Shown here piece by piece: positions 37,770-45,985 of a stretch of DNA of 64,000 nt. Under the pieces are notes generated by a model. The model made no database searches. It was not told the DNA's origin and was given only the letters and a program-made list of their open reading frames with translations. The stretch is from positions 1,989,001 through 2,053,000 of the forward strand of contig NZ_CP039964.1 in assembly GCF_005234135.1 (NCBI RefSeq), written 5' to 3'. The DNA comes from Pseudorhodobacter turbinis (GTDB lineage Bacteria; Pseudomonadota; Alphaproteobacteria; Rhodobacterales; Rhodobacteraceae). The position numbers and the translations under genes are program-made. The first letter of the stretch is position 1, and each line of letters starts with the position of its first letter.

Positions 37770-39107
37770 ATGAAGAAATTCGCTATGGCCGCTTTGGGCG
37801 GCACTGTTGCAGGTATTTTGCTGACAACACAGATTGCAGGCCCCTTGCTGGCGCAAGAGGTCAAGAAAAACACAAGCGTATATGAGCAGCTTGACCTGTT
37901 TGGCGACATCTTTGAACGCATTCGCGGCCAATATGTCGAGGAGACAGACACCAATGACCTGATCGAGGCGGCGATCAACGGAATGCTGACCTCGCTTGAT
38001 CCGCATTCCAGCTACCTTGCGCCCAAGGATTTTGATGACATGCGCGTGCAGACGCGTGGCGAATTTGGCGGGCTGGGCATTGAGGTCACGCAAGAAGAGG
38101 GCTTTGTCAAAGTCGTCTCGCCTATGGATGACACACCTGCGGATGCCGCCGGGATCGAGGCCGGTGATTTCATCACCCATGTCGACGGTGAGTCGGTGCT
38201 GGGGCTGACGTTGGATGCGGCGGTTGACCTGATGCGCGGGCCGGTTGGTTCCGAGATCATCATCACCGTGGTGCGCGAAGGTTCAGCCGAACCGTTCGAC
38301 GTGTCGATCATCCGTGACACCATTAAACTGACCGCTGTGCGCACCCGCACTGTCGGCAGCACCATCGTGGTGCGGATGACCACTTTTAATGACCAAACCT
38401 ATCCGGGGCTGGAATCGGGGCTGAAAGAATCCTCCGAAGAGCTAGGCGGCTGGGACAACGTAACCGGTGTTGTGCTTGATTTGCGCAACAATCCGGGTGG
38501 CCTGCTGAACCAAGCGATCCAGGTGTCGGACGGCTTCCTTGAAAAAGGTGAGATCGTTTCCACCCGTGGCCGTGAGGCCGGTGACGGCGAACGTTTCAAC
38601 GCTGTGCCCGGCGATCTGACGGGGGGTAAGCCCTTGGTTGTGTTGATTAATGGCGGCTCTGCCTCGGCATCTGAAATTGTTGCGGGGGCGTTGCAGGATC
38701 ACCGCCGCGCGATTGTTGTGGGGACCAAAAGCTTTGGCAAAGGGTCGGTGCAAACCATTATCCCATTGCGGGGCGAGGGCGCGATGCGCCTGACGACGGC
38801 GCGTTATTACACGCCATCGGGACGCTCCATTCAGGCGCTTGGTGTGGCACCTGATATTATCGTGAAACAACCCCCGCGCAAACCGCTGGAGGAAGAAGCA
38901 GAGCCGCTTTCCGCCGTTCAGGCCCGTACCGAAGCCTCGCTTCGTGGCGCTTTGGACAATGATTCCATGACGGAAGATGAGCGTAAGCAGCTGGAAGAGG
39001 ATCGTGCCCGCGAAGAAGAGGCCGCGAAGCTGCGTGAGGAAGATTACCAGCTGGCCTATGCGGTGGATATCTTGAAGGGTATTAGCGCCCTGTCCGTGCA
39101 ACCCTGA
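37770..39107 (+). CDS. ctpA: Carboxyl-terminal processing protease (S41, CtpA)
   Basis: Periplasmic serine protease with a PDZ domain, 445 aa from [15 protein letters not shown]; an ATG 33 bases earlier lies inside the preceding gene. The signal or anchor helix is about residues 5-25, PDZ about 85-165 ([30 protein letters not shown]). The catalytic dyad is S299 ([12 protein letters not shown]) and K324 (SFGKGSVQT), with Q328 in place. The acidic/basic tail [20 protein letters not shown] is a predicted helix. CtpA beside an EnvC-like gene suggests turnover of cell-wall hydrolase complexes. Confidence 0.94.
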   Translation: MKKFAMAALGGTVAGILLTTQIAGPLLAQEVKKNTSVYEQLDLFGDIFERIRGQYVEETDTNDLIEAAINGMLTSLDPHSSYLAPKDFDDMRVQTRGEFGGLGIEVTQEEGFVKVVSPMDDTPADAAGIEAGDFITHVDGESVLGLTLDAAVDLMRGPVGSEIIITVVREGSAEPFDVSIIRDTIKLTAVRTRTVGSTIVVRMTTFNDQTYPGLESGLKESSEELGGWDNVTGVVLDLRNNPGGLLNQAIQVSDGFLEKGEIVSTRGREAGDGERFNAVPGDLTGGKPLVVLINGGSASASEIVAGALQDHRRAIVVGTKSFGKGSVQTIIPLRGEGAMRLTTARYYTPSGRSIQALGVAPDIIVKQPPRKPLEEEAEPLSAVQARTEASLRGALDNDSMTEDERKQLEEDRAREEEAAKLREEDYQLAYAVDILKGISALSVQP

Positions 39108-39117
39108 TTTCAGTACC

Positions 39118-39138
39118 AAGGGGGCATTTTGCCCCCTT
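39118..39138. terminator. Stem-loop between ctpA and rppH
   Basis: A perfect 9-bp stem (39118-39126 with 39130-39138) with a TTT loop lies 11 bp after the ctpA stop and 15 bp before rppH. No T-run follows on the plus strand. It is probably a processing or partial-termination element. Confidence 0.45.
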
Positions 39139-39153
39139 ACCAAAGGCTATGAT

Positions 39154-39633
39154 ATGACAGATGCATCCCTTCTTCCTTATCGCCCTTGTGTGGGGGTGAT
39201 GCTGATCAACGCCGAGGGGTTGATCTTTGCGGGCCAGCGGCTGGATTCCGAAATTGCCGCGTGGCAGATGCCACAAGGCGGAATTGATGATGGCGAAAAG
39301 CCCCGTGTCGCGGCCTTGCGGGAGCTGTGGGAAGAAACCGGTGTGACAGCCGATCTGGTGGAGAAAATCGCCAAGACCGAAGATTGGGTGACCTATGACC
39401 TGCCACCGGAATTGCTGGGCAAGGTCTGGGGCGGCAAATTTCGCGGCCAGCGGCAGAAGTGGTTCTTGTACCGTTTTACCGGCCGTGACGATCAAATCAA
39501 CATCGCGACCGAACACCCCGAGTTTTCAAAGTGGCGCTGGATTGGTGTCGATGAGATGATTGCCTCTATCGTGCCGTTCAAGCGCGCGGTCTATACGCAG
39601 GTTGCCGAGGCCTTTCGCCCGCATCTTGGGTAA
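39154..39633 (+). CDS. rppH: RNA pyrophosphohydrolase RppH
   Basis: Nudix enzyme that removes pyrophosphate from 5'-triphosphate mRNA and so starts decay; related family members act on dinucleoside polyphosphates. 159 aa. The Nudix box G-X5-E-X7-REL-X-EE-X-G spans residues 42-64 (start GGIDDGEKP, end RELWEETGV). The RppH-type segments [19 protein letters not shown] and [12 protein letters not shown] are present. AAAGG precedes ATG 39154. Confidence 0.93.
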   Translation: MTDASLLPYRPCVGVMLINAEGLIFAGQRLDSEIAAWQMPQGGIDDGEKPRVAALRELWEETGVTADLVEKIAKTEDWVTYDLPPELLGKVWGGKFRGQRQKWFLYRFTGRDDQINIATEHPEFSKWRWIGVDEMIASIVPFKRAVYTQVAEAFRPHLG

Positions 39634-39741
39634 GGGTCGGTTGAAACTTTTATAATTTCGCGGAACCAAAGCGGCCGTCCGATTGTTGTGTTTGCAGAGC
39701 GTGGAAATTGCGCTGAGTGAAACAACGAACGGAGAACTGCA

Positions 39742-40551
39742 ATGAAAAATCTTATGATTTCAACCGCTTTGGTGGCTTTCTCAACTGTGGCTGCACAAGC
39801 GCAAACTACAGATATGTTCCGGACCGGGGCTGTCGTTGGTGAAGTCTACGCATCGGAATTTATCGGTGAACGTGTCTATGCCTCCGAGGCTGACGTTGAG
39901 GGCAACATGGCCAATGGCGTGCAGGATGGCTGGGATGATATTGGCGAGATCAACGATGTGATCCTGTCCCGCGACGGCAAGGTTGAGGCTGTCTTGGTTG
40001 ATATCGGCGGCTTCCTTGGAATGGGCGAGCGTCAGGTCGCGGTGAACATGAGCGCGCTGAAGTTTGTATCGGATGATGCGACTGGCGAGGACCCGGATGA
40101 CTACTTTCTGGTGATGACGGCAGCGGATGCAAATATTCAGGAAGCCCCGGAATATGACCGCATGTCGCAGACAATGACCCCGCATGACCAAACCACGGGG
40201 ACGGCTATGGCACCGGCTGAAACGGGTATGACCGGCGCCGATCCCTTTGCGCGGGATGGCTATATGACAGCCGAGCCTGAAATTTTGACCGCCGAGCGGC
40301 TGACCGGTGCGCGTGTCTATGATGCGAATGATGACGACGTGGGCGAAATTAGCGAGTTGGTGCTAAACGCTGACGGTCAGGTGAATGCTGCTGTAATTGA
40401 TGTCGGTGGTTTTCTGGGGATGGGCGAAAAGCCGGTCTCGATGGATCTGGCCGAGCTGACAATTCTGCGGGCTGACGAGGGTGATGACATCCGCGTCTAT
40501 GTCTCGCAAACCAAAGAGCAGCTGGAAGCGATGCCCGATTACGCTGAATGA
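39742..40551 (+). CDS. Exported protein with two PRC-barrel domains
   Basis: 269-aa periplasmic protein with signal peptide MKNLMISTALVAFSTVAAQA. Two PRC-barrel repeats (about residues 38-110 and 180-250) each contain an I-x-D/E-V-x-L-(N/S)-x-DGxV-x-A-x-x-x-D-(V/I)-GGFLGMGE strand pair; GGFLGMGE occurs in both. A Met/Thr/Ala-rich linker (about 140-170) joins them. PRC barrels bind proteins or RNA; the role of exported ones in Rhodobacteraceae is unknown. Single gene, followed by a terminator. Confidence 0.85.
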   Translation: MKNLMISTALVAFSTVAAQAQTTDMFRTGAVVGEVYASEFIGERVYASEADVEGNMANGVQDGWDDIGEINDVILSRDGKVEAVLVDIGGFLGMGERQVAVNMSALKFVSDDATGEDPDDYFLVMTAADANIQEAPEYDRMSQTMTPHDQTTGTAMAPAETGMTGADPFARDGYMTAEPEILTAERLTGARVYDANDDDVGEISELVLNADGQVNAAVIDVGGFLGMGEKPVSMDLAELTILRADEGDDIRVYVSQTKEQLEAMPDYAE

Positions 40552-40570
40552 TCGCGTAAAGCTGATAGTG

Positions 40571-40606
40571 TTGGCCCGCGCCCCGTAATGGGACGCGGGC
40601 CAATTT
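40571..40606 (+). terminator. Terminator after the PRC-barrel gene
   Basis: A 10-bp stem TTGGCCCGCG / CGCGGGCCAA (40571-40580 with 40594-40603), extended by CCC/GGG inside, is followed by TTTCGTT. It separates the gene from the convergent uspA. Confidence 0.75.
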
Positions 40607-40625
40607 CGTTAGTGGGCTATAAAGG

Positions 40626-41474
40626 CTAGTGGGCCATAAAGACGGGCACTTCAGCTGTTTCCAGCATGTTGCGCGTTGCCCCGCCCAAGATCGCCTCGCG
40701 GAAGCGAGAGTGACCATAAGCCCCCATCACCATCATGTCGGCGTTCATATCATTCACATGCCGCGCCAAAACATCCGAGACGCGTGGCATCGTGCGGGCG
40801 AGAACCGAAACCTCGGCCTTTACACCGTGGCGCACCAGCATCTGGCAAAGCGCCCCGCCGGGGTCGGACCGTTCGGCACCATGCTTTGGCGGATCGACAA
40901 TGGTGATCCAGACGGTGTCGGCCTTTTTCAAGAAGGGCAGCGCGCGGCGAATGGCAATTAGCCCCTCGCGGCTTTGGTTCCATGCAACAACGATGCGCTT
41001 GCCGATATTGCTGGCATCAAGTGGCACATCAGGGACCACCAGAACGGGGGCCTGCCCCTCGAACATTGCTGATTCGATGATGGCCGCTTCTTCATCGCCG
41101 CGGTCCTCGCCGTAGGGTTTGCCAAGTACCACCAGATCGGCAAAGCGTGCCCGAAGCGCGACCAGATCGGCCAGACCGCCGACCATTGCCACGGCACCTT
41201 CTGACGACCAACGCAATGTCGGGCTGGCAGAACCGGCGGCGGTACGCACCGCATCTTCGATTACTTTTACGTCGTTTGTCGCGTTATCGATCGCCGCCTG
41301 CATGACAATTGCACCGGCGCCCACATAGGAATAGCCGATCTGTGTGCGGTCAACGCCCAAAGCCAGAACGTCCAGATGCGCGTCTTGGGCAACGGCGAGG
41401 GACGCGGCGGTTGCAAATGTTTGCGGCGCGCGCGAAGGATCGGCACAAATAGTGAGTAGGGATTTGTAAGCCAT
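40626..41474 (-). CDS. uspA: Universal stress protein (tandem UspA fold)
   Basis: Cytoplasmic stress protein, 282 aa, two UspA-like halves. ATG 41474 has AGGAG nine bases upstream; the ATG 27 bases earlier has a poorer site. The second half ends with MVMGAYGHSRFREAILGGATRNMLETAEVPVF, matching the family nucleotide-binding loop G-X2-G-X9-G but lacking the following Ser/Thr. It is divergent from ccoN across a region with two FNR-type boxes, so co-regulation with the cbb3 oxidase is likely. Confidence 0.9.
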   Translation of the reverse strand: MAYKSLLTICADPSRAPQTFATAASLAVAQDAHLDVLALGVDRTQIGYSYVGAGAIVMQAAIDNATNDVKVIEDAVRTAAGSASPTLRWSSEGAVAMVGGLADLVALRARFADLVVLGKPYGEDRGDEEAAIIESAMFEGQAPVLVVPDVPLDASNIGKRIVVAWNQSREGLIAIRRALPFLKKADTVWITIVDPPKHGAERSDPGGALCQMLVRHGVKAEVSVLARTMPRVSDVLARHVNDMNADMMVMGAYGHSRFREAILGGATRNMLETAEVPVFMAH

Positions 41475-41532
41475 GATAGAAATCTCCTGCTGTGACATCA
41501 CACCACCTTAACGAAGATAATTGTCTAGTGCA

Positions 41533-41546
41533 TTGATACGGGTCAA
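41533..41546. promoter_or_regulatory. FNR/FnrL-type box, uspA-proximal
   Basis: TTGATACGGGTCAA matches the FNR consensus TTGAT-N4-ATCAA in 9 of 10 positions. Its centre lies 65 bp upstream of the uspA start, suited to oxygen-dependent control of uspA. Confidence 0.75.
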
Positions 41547-41564
41547 GCGATTACAATGAACTCA

Positions 41565-41578
41565 TTGACATGGATCAA
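41565..41578. promoter_or_regulatory. FNR/FnrL-type box, ccoN-proximal
   Basis: TTGACATGGATCAA matches TTGAT-N4-ATCAA in 9 of 10 positions. Its centre is exactly 32 bp from the uspA-side box, about three helical turns. With a -41.5 placement the ccoN transcript would start near 41613, giving a leader of about 60 nt. Confidence 0.8.
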
Positions 41579-41671
41579 GGCGGTAGCGCGCTTGGCATCT
41601 AGAAGGCAAAGTGTGAACGAATACCCGGTTGGGCATTGCACCCAAACTGGGAGAGGACGAAGGGACGCAAA

Positions 41672-43273
41672 ATGTGGGATTATATTAAATTGATTGCGCT
41701 TGGCGTAATCGCGGTACTTGCCGCGATTGCTGCCAACTACGCGCGCGATCCGGCCTATATGGTCAATGCGCTAACAATCATGTTGGCTGCGGGGGCTGTA
41801 TTTCTGTGGACCTTGCGCCACGCCGATGAGCCGAAAGCGGCAGCACCGCAAAATGAATATTTTGACGGGGTCGTGCGTGCAGGCGTGATCGCGACCGCCG
41901 TTTGGGGTGTGGTCGGGTTCTTGGTGGGGGTGATTATCGCCTTCCAATTGGCCTTTCCGGTACTCAACTTTGAATGGGCGCAGGGCTACGCCAACTTTGG
42001 TCGTTTGCGGCCTTTGCATACCTCGGCTGTTATCTTTGCCTTTGGCGGCAACGCGTTGATCGCAACGTCGTTTTATGTGGTGCAACGTACAAGTGCGGCC
42101 CGTCTTTGGGGCGGCAACCTTGGTTGGTTCGTCTTTTGGGGTTATCAGCTGTTTATCGTTCTGGCGGCAACCGGTTACTTGCTTGGTGCAACCCAGTCCA
42201 AAGAATATGCAGAGCCTGAGTGGCTGACCGACTGGTGGTTGACCGTTGTCTGGCTTGCCTATCTGGCTGCGTTCCTTGGCACGCTTATCAAGCGCAAAGA
42301 GCCGCATATCTACGTCGCCAACTGGTTCTATCTTGCGTTCATCATCACTGTGGCGATGCTGCATGTGTTCAACAACCTGAGCATCCCTGTGTCCATGTTC
42401 GGGTCCAAATCCGTGCAGGTCTTTTCCGGCGTGCAGGATGCGATGGTGCAATGGTGGTATGGCCATAATGCCGTGGGCTTCTTCCTGACGGCGGGCTTCC
42501 TTGGCATGATGTATTACTTTGTGCCAAAGCAGGCCGAACGTCCCGTGTTCAGCTATAAGCTGTCGATCATCCACTTCTGGGCGCTGATCTTCCTTTATAT
42601 CTGGGCCGGTCCGCACCACTTGCACTATACGGCGCTGCCTGACTGGGCTTCGACCCTTGGGATGGTCTTTTCGATCATGCTCTGGATGCCAAGCTGGGGT
42701 GGGATGATCAACGGTCTGATGACGCTTTCGGGCGCATGGGACAAGCTGCGCACCGATCCGATCATCCGGATGATGGTGGTCAGCATCGGCTTTTACGGCA
42801 TGTCGACCTTTGAAGGTCCGATGATGTCGATCAAGGCGGTGAACTCTTTGTCCCACTACACCGACTGGACCATTGGTCACGTCCACTCCGGTGCGCTTGG
42901 CTGGAATGGTATGATCACCTTTGGCGCGCTGTACTATCTGACGCCAAAACTGTGGAACCGCGAAGGGCTTTATAGCCTGAAGCTCGTTAGCTGGCATTTC
43001 TGGCTCGCTACGATCGGGATCGTTCTTTACGCATCCTCGATGTGGGTGACGGGCATCATGGAAGGCCTTATGTGGCGCGAAGTGGATGCGAACGGCTTCC
43101 TTGTGAACGCATTTGCCGACACTGTTGTTGCGAAGTTCCCGATGCTTGTGGTGCGTGGATTGGGTGGGGTTATGTTCCTGACCGGTGCGCTTATCATGTG
43201 CTATAACCTGTGGATGACCGTGAAAGCGCAGCCCGAACGGGCGAGCGACAACGCGTTCGTTCCTGCTGAATAA
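41672..43273 (+). CDS. ccoN: cbb3-type cytochrome c oxidase subunit I
   Basis: Catalytic heme-copper subunit of the high-affinity cbb3 oxidase, reducing oxygen to water and pumping protons. 533 aa from [15 protein letters not shown], matching the family. Twelve or more helices; heme/copper-ligand regions include [57 protein letters not shown] and [19 protein letters not shown]. First gene of ccoNOQP, behind the ccoN-proximal FNR box. Confidence 0.97.
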   Translation: MWDYIKLIALGVIAVLAAIAANYARDPAYMVNALTIMLAAGAVFLWTLRHADEPKAAAPQNEYFDGVVRAGVIATAVWGVVGFLVGVIIAFQLAFPVLNFEWAQGYANFGRLRPLHTSAVIFAFGGNALIATSFYVVQRTSAARLWGGNLGWFVFWGYQLFIVLAATGYLLGATQSKEYAEPEWLTDWWLTVVWLAYLAAFLGTLIKRKEPHIYVANWFYLAFIITVAMLHVFNNLSIPVSMFGSKSVQVFSGVQDAMVQWWYGHNAVGFFLTAGFLGMMYYFVPKQAERPVFSYKLSIIHFWALIFLYIWAGPHHLHYTALPDWASTLGMVFSIMLWMPSWGGMINGLMTLSGAWDKLRTDPIIRMMVVSIGFYGMSTFEGPMMSIKAVNSLSHYTDWTIGHVHSGALGWNGMITFGALYYLTPKLWNREGLYSLKLVSWHFWLATIGIVLYASSMWVTGIMEGLMWREVDANGFLVNAFADTVVAKFPMLVVRGLGGVMFLTGALIMCYNLWMTVKAQPERASDNAFVPAE

Positions 43274-43285
43274 CCGGAGGGAACA

Positions 43286-44011
43286 ATGGCTTTTCTTGAC
43301 AAACACAAGGTCATCGAGACCAACGCGACCTTGCTACTGGTTCTGTCCTTTCTGGTGGTAAGTATTGGCGGCTTGGTGCAAATCGTACCGCTGTTCTATC
43401 TTGAGAACACAATCGAAAAGGTGGAAGGGGTCCGCCCCTACACCCCGCTGGAGCTGGCGGGGCGTGATATCTATGTCCGCGAGGGCTGCTATAACTGCCA
43501 CAGCCAGATGATCCGCCCCATGCGCGACGAGGTGGAGCGTTACGGCCACTACTCGCTTGCTGCGGAATCGATGTATGACCACCCGTTCCAATGGGGCTCC
43601 AAGCGGACGGGTCCCGATCTTGCCCGTGTGGGGGAGCGTTATTCCGACGCTTGGCATGTGGATCACCTGACCGATCCGCAATCGGTGGTGCCCGAATCGA
43701 TCATGCCGAAATACGGTTTCTTGTCGCGCAAGGTGATCGACGGCGAATATATCGGCGATACGATGAAGGTGCACCGTTTTGTGGGCGTGCCCTATACCGA
43801 CGATATGATGGAAAACGCAGTTGCGGATTTCCAGGCACAGGCCGATCCGGATTCCGATTATGACGGGCTGGTGGAACGCTATGGCAAGGCGACTGTGCGC
43901 AACTTTGATGGCTCACCCGCACTGACCGAGATGGATGCGTTGGTGGGTTATTTGCAAGTGTTGGGGACGATGGTCGACTTCTCGACCTTCCAACCCGACG
44001 CAAGCCGCTAA
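43286..44011 (+). CDS. ccoO: cbb3-type cytochrome c oxidase subunit II (mono-heme)
   Basis: Membrane-anchored mono-heme c subunit, 241 aa. One N-terminal helix ([21 protein letters not shown]) and a CXXCH at about residue 68 ([17 protein letters not shown]). The second half carries the conserved [16 protein letters not shown] and a distal Met region in [12 protein letters not shown] 43286 lies 12 bp after ccoN with GGAGGG before it. Confidence 0.97.
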   Translation: MAFLDKHKVIETNATLLLVLSFLVVSIGGLVQIVPLFYLENTIEKVEGVRPYTPLELAGRDIYVREGCYNCHSQMIRPMRDEVERYGHYSLAAESMYDHPFQWGSKRTGPDLARVGERYSDAWHVDHLTDPQSVVPESIMPKYGFLSRKVIDGEYIGDTMKVHRFVGVPYTDDMMENAVADFQAQADPDSDYDGLVERYGKATVRNFDGSPALTEMDALVGYLQVLGTMVDFSTFQPDASR

Positions 44012-44023
44012 GGGGGGCCGATT

Positions 44024-44224
44024 ATGGATACCTATAGCATATTGCGCGAATTCGCCGACAGCTGGATGCTGCTTCTTCTGACTTTGGTGTTTACCGGCGT
44101 GATCTTTTGGGCCTTCCGGCCCGGTAGCCGCGCGATCCACAAGGACGTTGCTGCATCCATCTTTCGCAACGATGACAAACCCGCCATCGACACGGCGGAC
44201 CGACCCAATGAGGCGCGGAAATGA
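44024..44224 (+). CDS. ccoQ: cbb3-type cytochrome oxidase subunit CcoQ
   Basis: Small single-helix protein (66 aa) that stabilises the cbb3 complex. It has the expected layout: short polar N-terminus ([14 protein letters not shown]), one helix ([18 protein letters not shown]) and the [18 protein letters not shown] segment typical of CcoQ. It overlaps ccoP by 4 bases. Confidence 0.93.
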   Translation: MDTYSILREFADSWMLLLLTLVFTGVIFWAFRPGSRAIHKDVAASIFRNDDKPAIDTADRPNEARK

Positions 44225-45099
44225 GCAAAAAATCCATACGTCACCAAGAGGGCGATCCGGAAACCACTGGCCACAGCTGGGACGGGATCGAAGAGTTTGA
44301 CAACCCGATGCCACGCTGGTGGTTGTGGACCTTCTACGTCTGCATCTTTTGGGCGATTTTGTATTCGATCGCCTATCCGGCATGGCCAATGATCAGCCGC
44401 GCGACACCGGGCTTGCTTGGTGCCTCAACGCGGGCGGATGTCGCTGCGGAAATTCAAGAGTTTTCGGACCGTCTGGCCCCGATCCGCGCCAAGTTGGAAG
44501 CCACCGAGCTGACCGAGATTTCTGCTGATCCGGAACTGGTGGGCTATGCCAATAATGCCGGTGCGGCCGTGTTCCGTACTTGGTGCGCGCAGTGCCACGG
44601 TTCGGGGGCGGCGGGGGTTCAGGCTTCTGGCTATCCGAACTTGCTGGATGATGACTGGCTGTGGGGTGGCGATATTGAGGCGATCCACACCACGATCACC
44701 CATGGTATCCGCAACACCACTGACGATGACGCCCGTCTTTCCGACATGCCGCGTTTCGGTGCGGATGAACTGTTGGAGAAACCAGAGATCGCGCAGGTTG
44801 TGCAGCATGTTCTGGCCATTTCGGGGCAAGAGCATGACGCGGAACTGGCCTCGGCCGGTGCCGTGGTGTTCGAAGACAACTGTGCCGCCTGCCACATGGA
44901 AGACGGCACCGGCAATCGCGACTTGGGCGCGCCGAACCTGACGGATGCGATCTGGCTTTATGGTGGCGACGTCGCGGCGCTGACCGATTCGGTCTTTTAC
45001 GCCCGTGGCGGTGTGATGCCAAACTGGGCGCCACGCCTGTCCGAGGCGGATATCCGGTCTGTCTCGATCTATGTCCACGGCTTGGGCGGCGGCGAGTAA
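44221..45099 (+). CDS. ccoP: cbb3-type cytochrome c oxidase subunit III (di-heme)
   Basis: Di-heme c subunit that receives electrons from cytochrome c, 292 aa. The N-terminal signature [21 protein letters not shown] precedes one helix; two CXXCH heme sites lie at about residues 122 (WCAQCHGSG) and 221 (CAACHMEDG). Met ligand regions MPRFG and [11 protein letters not shown] are in place. Last structural gene, followed by a terminator. Confidence 0.97.
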   Translation: MSKKSIRHQEGDPETTGHSWDGIEEFDNPMPRWWLWTFYVCIFWAILYSIAYPAWPMISRATPGLLGASTRADVAAEIQEFSDRLAPIRAKLEATELTEISADPELVGYANNAGAAVFRTWCAQCHGSGAAGVQASGYPNLLDDDWLWGGDIEAIHTTITHGIRNTTDDDARLSDMPRFGADELLEKPEIAQVVQHVLAISGQEHDAELASAGAVVFEDNCAACHMEDGTGNRDLGAPNLTDAIWLYGGDVAALTDSVFYARGGVMPNWAPRLSEADIRSVSIYVHGLGGGE

Positions 45100-45120
45100 G
45101 CCTTCGTGTTTGGAAATCAG

Positions 45121-45150
45121 GGCCCTCCGGTTTGCGCCGGGGGGCTTTTT
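45121..45150 (+). terminator. Rho-independent terminator after ccoNOQP
   Basis: A 9-bp stem (45122-45130 with 45137-45145, one G-U pair) with a 6-base loop is followed by TTTTT. It lies 22 bp after the ccoP stop and ends the oxidase structural transcript. Confidence 0.8.
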
Positions 45151-45166
45151 GCGTTTTGATGGGGTT

Positions 45167-45766
45167 ATGGAACAGCTATTGACCAAGGTACGGGCCTGCA
45201 CGTTGTGCAAAGGCCTGCCACTGGGGCCGCGCCCTTTGGTACAGGCAAGCGCCACGTCGCGGCTATTGATCGCGGGGCAGGCGCCGGGGCGCGCGACCCA
45301 TATCAAGGGGATCCCCTTTGATGATGCTTCGGGGCGGCGGCTTCGTGCGTGGCTGGGGCTGGCACCGGATGTGTTTTATGATCCGGCGAAGGTTGCGATT
45401 CTGCCGATGGGATTCTGCTTTCCGGGCTCGGGGGCGGGCGGCGATTTGCCGCCGCGCGCGGAATGTGCGCCACAGTGGCGTCGCCCGCTGTTAGATGCCA
45501 TGCCGGATGTGGCGCTGACGCTGGTCATCGGGCGCTATGCCCTGGCGTGGCACCTGCCTGCTGCGCGCAAACGGTCCTTGGCGGATTTGGCGCAGGCCGT
45601 TGATCTGCCGCAAGGCGTGGTTGTGCTTCCCCATCCCAGCCCCCGCAACAACAGGTGGCTGGCACAAAACCCGTGGTTCGAGGCGCGGGTCCTGCCTAAA
45701 CTTAGGGAAACCATCGCCAGCCTATGGGTTGATTTGCCGCAGAGCGACGGCAGGACAATATGCTAA
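45167..45766 (+). CDS. Uracil-DNA glycosylase family protein
   Basis: 199-aa protein of the uracil-DNA glycosylase superfamily, Fe-S (family 4/5-like) type. Four cysteines fit the cluster pattern: C-X2-C near the N-terminus (ACTLCKGLP) and C-X15-C further on (CFPGSGAGGDLPPRAEC). Superfamily segments are LLIAGQAPGRATHIKGIPFDD (motif A region) and VLPHPSPRNNRW (motif B region). The start ATG 45167 is chosen because MEQLLTKVRACTLC is the usual beginning. It lies between the cbb3 structural and assembly genes. Cleavage specificity is unknown. Confidence 0.82.
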   Translation: MEQLLTKVRACTLCKGLPLGPRPLVQASATSRLLIAGQAPGRATHIKGIPFDDASGRRLRAWLGLAPDVFYDPAKVAILPMGFCFPGSGAGGDLPPRAECAPQWRRPLLDAMPDVALTLVIGRYALAWHLPAARKRSLADLAQAVDLPQGVVVLPHPSPRNNRWLAQNPWFEARVLPKLRETIASLWVDLPQSDGRTIC

Positions 45767-45914
45767 CCTGCGCCCTGGTTGGGTCGTTTTCCCGGCTTGC
45801 CACCGCCGCAGCTTTCCTAATGGGTGTCGGGGCATCATTTTTGCGACAAATCCGCCTGCCGTGCGCAGATGTCGCAGCGGAATAAGCCCCAAAATCTGTA
45901 TCTGTGATATGGAG

Positions 45915-45928
45915 TTGATGCAGGTCAA
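45915..45928. promoter_or_regulatory. FNR/FnrL-type box upstream of ccoG
   Basis: TTGATGCAGGTCAA matches TTGAT-N4-ATCAA in 9 of 10 positions. Its centre is about 64 bp before the ccoG start; a GATACC hexamer at 45951-45956 is a plausible -10 for a start near 45963, giving the classical -41.5 spacing. It suggests that ccoGHIS has its own oxygen-responsive promoter. Confidence 0.75.
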
Positions 45929-45985
45929 AGCAACGGTGATACCAATGCGGGATACCAGCGCCTAAACCGAAGCCGGAGTATTGCC

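Noticed and set aside
41771..43306. 511-residue open frame opposite ccoN
   Set aside because: His/Arg/Pro-rich and without domains; ccoN on the other strand is certain.
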